Positions 1 to 6,027 of a DNA stretch of 8,542 nucleotides are shown piece by piece. Location of the stretch: positions 1-8,542 of the forward strand of contig CALKUR010000029.1 in assembly GCA_937996725.1 (NCBI GenBank). The letters are read 5' to 3'. The stretch is from an uncultured Dechloromonas sp. Its GTDB lineage: Bacteria; Pseudomonadota; Gammaproteobacteria; Burkholderiales; Rhodocyclaceae. The position numbers and the translations under genes were made by a program. The notes beneath the pieces are model-generated. The model searched no databases, was not told where the DNA came from, and saw nothing but the letters and a program-made list of their open reading frames with translations. Positions within the stretch are counted from its first letter, which is position 1. Every line of letters begins with the position of its first letter.

Positions 1-1
1 C

Positions 2-1678
2 GCGCTCGCCGACCTCGACGAGCTGGAGAAGAAGATCAAGAGCGCGCACATGCCCAAGGAGGCGCGCGTGAAGGCGGAGGCGGAGCTGAAGAAGCTGAAG
101 CTCATGTCGCCGATGTCCGCTGAAGCGACCGTCGTGCGTAACTTTATCGATACCCTGGTCGGTCTGCCGTGGAAAAAGAAAACCCGCGTCAGCAAAGATC
201 TAGCCAATGCCGAGAAGACGCTGAATCAGGATCATTACGGTCTTGAACGTGTCAAAGATCGCATCATCGAATACCTCGCTGTGCAACAGCGCGTGGACAA
301 GGTGAAGGCACCGATTCTTTGTCTGGTTGGCCCCCCGGGCGTGGGTAAGACCTCGCTGGGTCAGTCCATCGCCAAAGCGACGAATCGTAAGTTTGTGCGC
401 ATGGCCTTGGGCGGTGTGCGTGACGAGGCCGAAATTCGCGGTCACCGTCGTACCTACATCGGTTCTATGCCGGGCAAAATTCTGACCAGCCTGACCAAGA
501 CGGGTGTGCGTAATCCGCTCTTCCTGCTCGATGAAGTCGACAAGATGGGGCAGGATTTCCGTGGCGATCCATCGTCGGCGCTGCTTGAAGTGCTCGATCC
601 GGAGCAGAACCATACGTTCCAGGACCATTACGTCGAAGTCGATTTTGACTTGTCGGATGTGATGTTCGTGGCGACGGCCAATAGCCTCAATCTGCCCGGC
701 CCACTGCTGGATCGTATGGAGATCATCCGTCTGTCGGGTTATACCGAAGACGAGAAGGTCAGCATTGCCATGCGTTATCTGCTACCCAAGCAGATCAAGA
801 ACAACGGTTTGAAGGCCAGCGAAATCTCGGTGAGTGAGCCGGCCATTCGCGATATCGTCCGTTACTACACGCGCGAAGCCGGCGTGCGCTCGCTGGAACG
901 CGAACTGTCCAAGATCTGCCGCAAGGTCGTTAAGACGCTCTTGCTCAAGAAGAAGGATGCCGGTTCCCGTATTTTGGTAACGCCGAAGAACCTGGACAAA
1001 TTCCTGGGTGTGCGTCGTTTCACCTTCGGCATCGCTGAAAAAGAAAACCAGATTGGCCAGGTCACTGGCCTGGCCTGGACCGAAGTGGGCGGCGAGCTGC
1101 TGACCATCGAAGTCGCATCGATGCCGGGCAAGGGTGTGGTTCAACGCACTGGCTCGCTGGGCGACGTGATGAAGGAATCGGTTGAAGCTGCGCGTACCGT
1201 TGTGCGCGCCAGGGCCCGTCGTCTGGGCATTAAGGACGATGTGTTCGAAAAGACCGACCTGCACGTGCACTTTCCGGAAGGCGCGACGCCTAAAGATGGT
1301 CCATCGGCGGGCATCGCCATTACGACCGCTATCATCTCGGCGCTCACCGGTATTCCGGTGCGTTGTGATGTCGCCATGACCGGCGAGATTACGCTGCGCG
1401 GCGAAGTGCTGGCCATCGGTGGCCTCAAGGAAAAACTGCTGGCGGCCGTGCGCGGTGGTATTCAGACTGCGCTGATTCCGGAAGAGAACGTCAAGGATCT
1501 GGCCGAGATCCCGGATACGATCAAGGGCCGACTCGAGATCGTGCCAGTGAAGTGGATCGATCAGGTACTGGAGCATGCGCTGGCTAGCCCGCCCGTGCCG
1601 TTGCCGGCTGAAGTGGCGGTTGCCGCTGAAACCGCCGCCGCGGTTCCGGCGGCCGAAGCACCCCCGGTCCGCCATTAA
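2..1678 (+). CDS. lon: ATP-dependent protease Lon, C-terminal part (5' end outside window)
   Basis: Lon is a cytoplasmic AAA+ serine protease that unfolds and degrades misfolded and regulatory proteins. The frame is open from base 2, leaving 558 codons; E. coli Lon has 784 residues, so most of the N-terminal substrate-binding domain lies outside the window. Visible in order: the end of the N-terminal helical region with the conserved LMSPMSAEATVVRN stretch, Walker A GPPGVGKT (329-352), Walker B LFLLDE (518-535), the sensor region, and the protease domain with the catalytic Ser in PKDGPSAG (codon 1304-1306) and catalytic Lys in GGLKEK (codon 1433-1435). Their spacing of 43 residues equals that in E. 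coli Lon (Ser679/Lys722). The protein ends in an Ala/Pro/Val-rich tail of about 30 residues that is probably unstructured. The ATG at 50 is internal and not the start. Oddity: codons from 2 to 118 all end in G or C, unlike what follows. The family assignment is certain. Confidence 0.97.
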   Translation, partial: ALADLDELEKKIKSAHMPKEARVKAEAELKKLKLMSPMSAEATVVRNFIDTLVGLPWKKKTRVSKDLANAEKTLNQDHYGLERVKDRIIEYLAVQQRVDKVKAPILCLVGPPGVGKTSLGQSIAKATNRKFVRMALGGVRDEAEIRGHRRTYIGSMPGKILTSLTKTGVRNPLFLLDEVDKMGQDFRGDPSSALLEVLDPEQNHTFQDHYVEVDFDLSDVMFVATANSLNLPGPLLDRMEIIRLSGYTEDEKVSIAMRYLLPKQIKNNGLKASEISVSEPAIRDIVRYYTREAGVRSLERELSKICRKVVKTLLLKKKDAGSRILVTPKNLDKFLGVRRFTFGIAEKENQIGQVTGLAWTEVGGELLTIEVASMPGKGVVQRTGSLGDVMKESVEAARTVVRARARRLGIKDDVFEKTDLHVHFPEGATPKDGPSAGIAITTAIISALTGIPVRCDVAMTGEITLRGEVLAIGGLKEKLLAAVRGGIQTALIPEENVKDLAEIPDTIKGRLEIVPVKWIDQVLEHALASPPVPLPAEVAVAAETAAAVPAAEAPPVRH

Positions 1679-1974
1679 TCTGTAAATAATTAACCCAAGG
1701 GGGTGGAGTGGTGTTACACTTCGCCCCGTTGTTGAATGACGCGCCGCAATAAATGCGTCGCATCAAGCGCTTAGCGACACAATCGCACAAAGCGCTGAAT
1801 GGCCCAAGTAACATCGGGCCACATTTGCGCATCGTCCCCAGCCGTACCCAAAGCATTTGCTCAAGGGTGCACCGGACGCCGGAATTGCCGGCATCTGTCT
1901 GATGGTCGATGTTCTTTGACCACAGACCATCGCGTTAAACAGGCGCGACCGGTTTTTCCTGATTGGGGATAAAA
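1679..1974 (+). promoter_or_regulatory. Intergenic region with probable promoter and structured leader of the helicase gene
   Basis: This 296-base stretch between lon and the helicase gene has no convincing coding gene. An extended -10-like element (TG-T-TACACT, 1712-1720) is the best promoter candidate; its -35 is poor (TTAACC at 1690-1695, spacer 19). Transcription from there would give a leader of roughly 250 bases. The leader could form several hairpins: AGCGCTT 1766-1772 with AAGCGCT 1790-1796, TGGCCC 1800-1805 with GGGCCA 1816-1821, GCCGG 1878-1882 with CCGGC 1888-1892, and GATGGTC 1901-1907 with GACCATC 1925-1931. A competing pairing, TGGTC 1903-1907 with GACCA 1918-1922, overlaps the last one. 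The inverted repeats are visible in the sequence; that they fold or regulate is inference. No clear terminator for lon is present. Confidence 0.4.
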
Positions 1975-3756
1975 ATGACTGAACAAGCAATGAGCTCTTT
2001 CGAGAGCATGGGCCTGGCCGCGCCTTTACTGAAGGCCATCGAAAACTTGGGTTTCACCCAGCCGACGCCGGTACAGGCCGAAGCGATTCCCGCTGCCCTG
2101 CAAGGCGGCGACTGGATGGTGAGCAGCCAGACGGGTAGCGGTAAAACCGCCGCCTTCCTGCTGCCGGTACTGAACGCCATGATGGCCGGCGGCAACAACT
2201 CGCCGATCGATCTGCATCGTGTCATCGGCCCGGCAGGTCTCATCCTGTGCCCAACGCGTGAGCTGGCACAACAGGTCGCGCAAGATGCGATTGACCTCCT
2301 CAAGAATAGCAAAGGCATCCGCGTGGCCACCGTGATGGGTGGTATGCCCTACGGTAAGCAAATGGCAGGCCTGCGTGGTGCGCTGCTCGTGGTTGCGACC
2401 CCGGGTCGTCTGCTCGACTTGGCGCAACGCCGTCAGATCCATCTGGCTGATGTCAAAACGCTGGTGGTGGATGAAGCCGACCGTATGCTGGATCTGGGCT
2501 TTGCCGAAGATCTGGAAGATATCAATCACCTCTGTCAGAAGCGTGATCAAACGTTGATGTTCTCGGCCACGTTCGCGCCGCGCATCATGTCGTTGGCCTC
2601 GCGTCTGATGAACAAGCCTGGCCGTCTGGAATTGGCCAGCGCTACGGATCGTCATACCCAGATTACGCAGTCGCTGCACTGGGCTGACAATATGATCCAC
2701 AAAGAAAAGCTGCTGGATCATTACCTGCGCGATGCCGATCTGGAACAAGCAGTGGTATTTGCCAGCACACAAGTTGAAACCGACCGTCTGGCCGACGCGC
2801 TGGCCGAACAGGGTCATGCCGTCGCGGCATTACACGGTGCTATGCCGCAAAAGGTTCGCGCCCATCGTCTGAAGCAACTGCGCAGCGGTCACGTGCGTGT
2901 GCTGGTAGCGACCGACGTTGCCGCGCGCGGTATCGACGTACCGACCATTACGCACGTGTTCAACTTCGGTTTGCCGATGAAGGCGGAAGACTATGTGCAC
3001 CGTATCGGCCGAACCGGTCGTGCCGGTCGTACCGGCAAGGCCATTACCTTTGCCGAACATCGTGATCGCATGAAGATCCGCACCATTGAAGCGCTGACCG
3101 ATCAGCGTATCCCGGTGGCGGTGGTTGCGGGCCTGGAGCCTAAGACACCGGAACGCCCTGAGCGTGGTGGTTTTGGTGGGCGCGGTGAAGGCCGTGGCCG
3201 TCCGGGTGGCGGCGGAGGTCGTGGTGCCTTTGGTGGCCATGGTCGTAGCGGTGCGCCACGTGGCGAGTTCCGTGGTGATCGTTCAGACAGCAAGCCGCGC
3301 ACCTGGGGTGATGCACCGCGTGGTGAAGCCCGGGGTGAGCGCAGCGAACGTCCGGCGCGTAGCTTCGATGACCGTCCGCGAACCTTCGACGACAAACCGC
3401 GCAGCTTTGGCGACCGTAGCGACAAGCCACGTGCCTGGGGCGACAAACCTCGTAGCTTTGACGATAAACCACGCGCCTGGGGTGATAAAGGCCCGAGCGA
3501 CCGGCCGCGTCAGGCAGGCGAGGGTAGCAAGTCCTTTGGTGATCGCAAACCTTGGGGCGAGAAGCCCTGGGGTGACAAACCACGCAGCGACCGCCCCCGT
3601 GGCGATCAACCGCGTGGTGAGAAGCCGGCTGGTAAATCGTTCAGCAAGCCAGGTGGCAAGACCTTTGCCAAGTCGGGCCCCAAGCCCGCCGGCAAGGTTT
3701 TTAGCAAACACGGTGGCTCGGGTGGCCATGGTGGGTTTGGTAGCCGCGGTCGCTAG
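1975..3756 (+). CDS. DEAD-box ATP-dependent RNA helicase (RhlE-like) with RGG/DKPR-rich tail
   Basis: A 593-residue ATP-dependent RNA helicase expected to remodel RNA in ribosome assembly or mRNA decay. The core (residues 1-~385) carries the full motif set: Q motif with Phe27 and Gln34, motif I SQTGSGKT (51-58), PTREL (93-97), TPGR (142-145), DEAD (166-169), SAT (197-199), ARGID (317-321) and HRIGRTGR (342-349). Residues ~395-430 are Gly/Arg-rich. Residues ~440-545 are a low-complexity stretch of recurring (S/T)F-D-D-K/R-P-R and AWGDK units, and the C terminus is Lys/Gly-rich and basic. Such tails in this family bind RNA without sequence specificity. The ATG at 1975 is preferred because GGGGA (1965-1969) sits five bases upstream; a TTG at 1963 would overlap that site, and an ATG at 1990 has no good ribosome binding site. 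The core looks RhlE-like, but RhlE, SrmB and other subfamilies cannot be told apart safely here, so no symbol is given. Confidence 0.95.
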   Translation: MTEQAMSSFESMGLAAPLLKAIENLGFTQPTPVQAEAIPAALQGGDWMVSSQTGSGKTAAFLLPVLNAMMAGGNNSPIDLHRVIGPAGLILCPTRELAQQVAQDAIDLLKNSKGIRVATVMGGMPYGKQMAGLRGALLVVATPGRLLDLAQRRQIHLADVKTLVVDEADRMLDLGFAEDLEDINHLCQKRDQTLMFSATFAPRIMSLASRLMNKPGRLELASATDRHTQITQSLHWADNMIHKEKLLDHYLRDADLEQAVVFASTQVETDRLADALAEQGHAVAALHGAMPQKVRAHRLKQLRSGHVRVLVATDVAARGIDVPTITHVFNFGLPMKAEDYVHRIGRTGRAGRTGKAITFAEHRDRMKIRTIEALTDQRIPVAVVAGLEPKTPERPERGGFGGRGEGRGRPGGGGGRGAFGGHGRSGAPRGEFRGDRSDSKPRTWGDAPRGEARGERSERPARSFDDRPRTFDDKPRSFGDRSDKPRAWGDKPRSFDDKPRAWGDKGPSDRPRQAGEGSKSFGDRKPWGEKPWGDKPRSDRPRGDQPRGEKPAGKSFSKPGGKTFAKSGPKPAGKVFSKHGGSGGHGGFGSRGR

Positions 3757-3776
3757 TCCACAGCAACCTAAAAGCC

Positions 3777-3820
3777 AACGCCGGTCCGGTGAGTCTTGCT
3801 CACCACCGGCGTTTTTCTTT
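3777..3820 (+). terminator. Strong rho-independent terminator after the helicase gene
   Basis: The left arm 3777-3785 (AACGCCGGT) pairs with 3805-3813, and GGTGAG (3788-3793) pairs with CTCACC (3799-3804). This gives a 15-bp GC-rich stem with a two-base CC bulge (3786-3787) and a five-base loop (3794-3798). A T-rich run (TTTTTCTTT, 3812-3820) follows directly. It starts 20 bases after the helicase stop codon and should separate that unit from cbpA. Confidence 0.92.
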
Positions 3821-3831
3821 GGTGCTGCTGA

Positions 3832-3867
3832 TTGAATTTTTGCCCGATGCCCCAATCTGGCTACAAT
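3832..3867 (+). promoter_or_regulatory. Overlapping sigma-32-like and sigma-70-like promoters of cbpA
   Basis: A heat-shock-type pattern is visible: TTGAAT (3832-3837), 12 bases, then CCCCAATC (3850-3857). The known sigma-32 consensus is TTGAAA-N12-14-CCCCATNT, and the E. coli groE promoter also has 12 bases between these elements. Overlapping it is a sigma-70-type pair, TTGCCC (3840-3845), 16 bases, TACAAT (3862-3867), which would start transcription near 3874 and give a leader of about 25 bases. A DnaJ-type co-chaperone gene is a sensible target for heat-shock control. The sigma assignments are inferred from sequence only. Confidence 0.55.
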
Positions 3868-3899
3868 AAACGCAGCCAAACCATGAGACGAATCTGGGC

Positions 3900-4931
3900 A
3901 TGAAATTCAAAGACTATTACGACATCCTCGGCGTGGCGCGTACGGCGTCGGCCGACGAGATCAAGAAGGCATTCAAGAAGCTCGCGCATAAATACCATCC
4001 GGATATCTCGAAGGATCCGGACGGTGAAGAGAAGTTCAAAGAGGTCAACGAGGCGTACAAGACGCTGAAAGATCCGGAACTGCGCAAAGCCTATGACCAA
4101 TTGGGGCGTCATAACCCCGGTGAGCAATTTCGGCCGCCGCCGGGCTGGGAGCAGTACGCCCAGGGCGCTGGTGGTTTTGGTCAGGGCGGTGCCAGCGGCT
4201 TTGGTGGCGGTGGCTTTGGCGCGGGCGGGTTCGAAGGTGCCGGTTTTGAAGACGTGGACCTCTCCGAACTTTTTGCTCAAATGGGGCGTGGACGCGCGCA
4301 TGCAGGTCGTGGTGCGCATGCCAATGGCCAGGGTTTCCAGCAGCCAGGTCAGGACTTCGAAGTCACGGCGCATATCTCGCTGGACGAAGCGGCTAAGGGC
4401 ACCACGCTCGAACTCAATCTGGAAATGCCGGAGTACGATGCGCAGGGTCGCCTGCATCGTGTGCCGCAGGTGTTTAAGGCCCGCATTCCCAAAGGCGCGA
4501 CCAATGGCCAAAAAATGCGCCTGCCTGGCAAAGGCGGCAAGGGCTTCAATGGAGGTGCAAACGGCGATCTGTATCTGAACATTGCGCTACACCCGCATCC
4601 GTTGTTCCGTGCCGATGGGCACGATCTCTTCTTGGATCTGCCGGTGACCCCGTGGGAAGCCGCGTTGGGTGCCGAAATTGATGTGCCGACGCTCGATAGT
4701 ACGGTACGCATGAAGATTCCTGCGGGCACGCCGGCCGGCCGTAAGTTGCGTTTGGCTGGTCGTGGACTACCGAAGCCCAAGGAGGGTGCAGGCGATCTGT
4801 ATGTGATCGTCCAGATTGCGACGCCGACCGAGCTTAACGATGCCGAGAAAACGCTATATCAGCAGCTTTCTGAAGCGTCGACCTTTAATCCGCGCGGCCA
4901 CTTCGTGGCGGAAGCGCATCGCCATGCGTGA
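3900..4931 (+). CDS. cbpA: Curved-DNA-binding-type DnaJ co-chaperone CbpA
   Basis: A 343-residue class II J-domain protein that should stimulate the ATPase of DnaK and deliver clients to it; E. coli CbpA also binds curved DNA in the nucleoid. The J domain spans residues ~5-70 with the HPD motif at 33-35. A Gly/Phe-rich linker (~85-115) leads to an unusually long Gly/Arg/His-rich stretch (~128-150). The two C-terminal substrate-binding domains cover ~152-235 and ~236-320, ending in the typical TFNPR segment. No cysteine occurs in the protein, so the zinc finger of classical DnaJ is absent, which supports CbpA over DnaJ. It is longer than E. coli CbpA (306 residues), mainly through the linker. 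The ATG at 3900 fits the J-domain start, but its ribosome binding site is weak. cbpM follows eight bases after the stop, so the two are almost certainly co-transcribed, probably from the heat-shock-type promoter upstream. Confidence 0.94.
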   Translation: MKFKDYYDILGVARTASADEIKKAFKKLAHKYHPDISKDPDGEEKFKEVNEAYKTLKDPELRKAYDQLGRHNPGEQFRPPPGWEQYAQGAGGFGQGGASGFGGGGFGAGGFEGAGFEDVDLSELFAQMGRGRAHAGRGAHANGQGFQQPGQDFEVTAHISLDEAAKGTTLELNLEMPEYDAQGRLHRVPQVFKARIPKGATNGQKMRLPGKGGKGFNGGANGDLYLNIALHPHPLFRADGHDLFLDLPVTPWEAALGAEIDVPTLDSTVRMKIPAGTPAGRKLRLAGRGLPKPKEGAGDLYVIVQIATPTELNDAEKTLYQQLSEASTFNPRGHFVAEAHRHA

Positions 4932-4939
4932 GGATGACC

Positions 4940-5272
4940 ATGACTGAACCAATGACTACCCTAGAAGCGACTTGGCTAAGCGTGTCGGAATTTACCCAAG
5001 TGGCGGGCCTGCAGCAGACCGACGTTGTGACGCTTGTTGAAGTCGGCGTGCTCAAACCTTCCAGCCAATCGCTAGGCCAAGGTGTGCAGGGCTGGGCCTT
5101 TGACAGCCAGGCCATGACTTTGGCGCGTCGGCTACGCCGCATCCGCGAAGATCTGGAACTCGATCTGGATGTGCATGCCCTCGCGCTGGGCTTTCGGCTT
5201 CTTGAGCGGATTACCGAACTGGAGTCGGCATTGAACCGCGCACAGGTTGCACAGCTGCAAGATCGCGGGTGA
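4940..5272 (+). CDS. cbpM: Chaperone modulator CbpM (MerR-like)
   Basis: A 110-residue protein of the CbpM family. In E. coli, CbpM binds the J domain of CbpA and blocks both its co-chaperone and its DNA-binding activity. The N-terminal part (residues ~12-75) has a MerR-like winged-helix pattern: SVSEF, a VEVGVLKP turn, the conserved W-x-F-D (52-55), then the Arg-rich helix with RLRRIREDLELD. A C-terminal helical segment (~78-105) follows, likely coiled coil, as in E. coli CbpM. The ATG at 4940 is chosen because GAGGA (4930-4934), which overlaps the cbpA stop codon, sits five bases upstream. A GTG at 4928 and an ATG at 4934 are in frame but would place the start on or before that site. The overlap implies translational coupling with cbpA. 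The position directly after cbpA makes the assignment firm. Confidence 0.9.
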   Translation: MTEPMTTLEATWLSVSEFTQVAGLQQTDVVTLVEVGVLKPSSQSLGQGVQGWAFDSQAMTLARRLRRIREDLELDLDVHALALGFRLLERITELESALNRAQVAQLQDRG

Positions 5273-5290
5273 TTCTGGTAGAATAGCGCC
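5255..5290 (+). promoter_or_regulatory. Extended -10 promoter of the tRNA-Val gene
   Basis: An extended -10 element TG-G-TAGAAT lies at 5276-5284, matching TATAAT at five of six positions. A weak -35 (CTGCAA, 5255-5260) stands 18 bases upstream, inside the end of cbpM. The following GC-rich discriminator (GCGCCC, 5286-5291) is typical of stable-RNA promoters under stringent control. The predicted start is about 5291, eight bases before the mature tRNA 5' end. Confidence 0.65.
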
Positions 5291-5298
5291 CTACTAGG

Positions 5299-5374
5299 GG
5301 GTTGTTAGCTCAGTTGGTAGAGCGTCTGCCTTACACGCAGAATGTCGGCGGTTCGAGCCCGTCACAACCCACCA
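5299..5374 (+). tRNA. tRNA-Val (anticodon UAC)
   Basis: A complete 76-base cloverleaf with encoded CCA. The acceptor arm GGGTTGT (5299-5305) pairs fully with ACAACCC (5364-5370). The D stem is GCTC/GAGC. The anticodon stem TCTGC/GCAGA encloses loop CTTACAC with anticodon TAC at 5332-5334, which decodes valine. The variable loop is five bases. The T arm is GGCGG/CCGTC with one G-T pair and loop TTCGAGC. The discriminator base is A (5371) and CCA is at 5372-5374. It stands alone between cbpM and the DUF4337-type gene, all on the same strand, with no clear terminator downstream. Confidence 0.98.
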
Positions 5375-5456
5375 AATCTCCGTGCATATTACGCAACCCA
5401 GTGACACCTATACGCTCAGAGGCCTGTGAAGAAGTGCCTCGGGTAGAACGGACATT

Positions 5457-6014
5457 ATGGAAACCAGAGAAGTCACCGAGCACATTGAGCATTCGTCTAA
5501 CAAGAAGATTGCCCTGTTGATTGCGATTCTGGCGTTGATGCTGGCTTTTTTCGAGACCTTTGGCAAATCATTCCAGACGGACGCCCTAAGTCTTCAGCTT
5601 GAATCCACGAATACTTGGGCATTCTTTCAGGCCAAGTCGATCAAAGCGCACGATACCGAACTGGCGCGGGGGATCGTGATCGAAATTGCCGATCATAAGA
5701 AGATTTCCGAGAGTGAAGCACTTCGTAAATGGGAAGGCGACATCGCGCGCCTGACTTCGAACGAGGAGTCAATGGATGGCAAAGACCAGCTGTTTGAGAA
5801 AGCCAAGGAGCTGGAAGCCGAACGTGACCTGATGTTCAAGAAGTACCACTATATGGAAGTGGCCGTGGGCCTGCTCCAGGTGGCCATTGTGTTGGCATCC
5901 GCTTCGATTATTACCGGTGTTGCCTTCCTGGTGCTGGGTGCCAATATTCTGGGGGCGGTGGGTGCGATTGCTGGCTTACTGGGCCTGTTTGCTCCCGGTC
6001 TGATCAGCTTCTAA
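5457..6014 (+). CDS. DUF4337-family membrane protein
   Basis: A 185-residue protein of unknown function. It has a hydrophobic segment at residues ~18-35, a central charged helical region (~60-129, likely partly coiled coil) and two closely spaced C-terminal hydrophobic segments (~133-155 and ~157-180) rich in Gly and Ala. The STNTWAFFQAKSIK stretch (residues ~50-63), placed just after the first membrane helix, is what I recognise from DUF4337 proteins; this is family recall, not a search. The ATG at 5457 has only a weak ribosome binding site (CGGA, 5449-5452). The gene starts 82 bases after the tRNA with no clear promoter of its own, and is followed 13 bases later by the HD phosphohydrolase gene, so it probably heads a three-gene unit. 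Any link to cyclic-nucleotide signalling is inferred from position alone. Confidence 0.85.
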   Translation: METREVTEHIEHSSNKKIALLIAILALMLAFFETFGKSFQTDALSLQLESTNTWAFFQAKSIKAHDTELARGIVIEIADHKKISESEALRKWEGDIARLTSNEESMDGKDQLFEKAKELEAERDLMFKKYHYMEVAVGLLQVAIVLASASIITGVAFLVLGANILGAVGAIAGLLGLFAPGLISF

Positions 6015-6027
6015 GTTCCCGTCCGGG

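Noticed and set aside
782..1675. A 297-codon open frame on the minus strand of lon.
   Set aside because: It lies wholly opposite conserved Lon protease coding sequence and shows no recognisable motif; it is a shadow of codon bias.
1678..1725. Intrinsic terminator directly after lon.
   Set aside because: Only a CCC/GGG-like pairing near 1693-1702 is present, with no stable stem and no T run.
3102..3879. Several long open frames on both strands across the helicase tail and beyond.
   Set aside because: They mirror the GC-rich repetitive tail in other frames, have low-complexity Arg/Ala/Pro-rich translations and match no family I know; the helicase frame explains the region.
5350..5374. The tRNA-Val 3' end as an integration site of a genomic island holding the downstream genes.
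   Set aside because: No integrase, no repeat of the tRNA 3' end and no obvious composition shift are visible in the window.
5419..5440. GAGGC/GCCTC inverted repeat after the tRNA as a terminator.
   Set aside because: The stem is only five bases with a 12-base loop and no T run follows, so it is not a credible intrinsic terminator.
5302..5520. A 72-codon open frame running through the tRNA gene.
   Set aside because: It is a read-through of the tRNA-Val sequence and overlaps the start of the DUF4337-type gene in another frame; this is a well-known annotation artefact.
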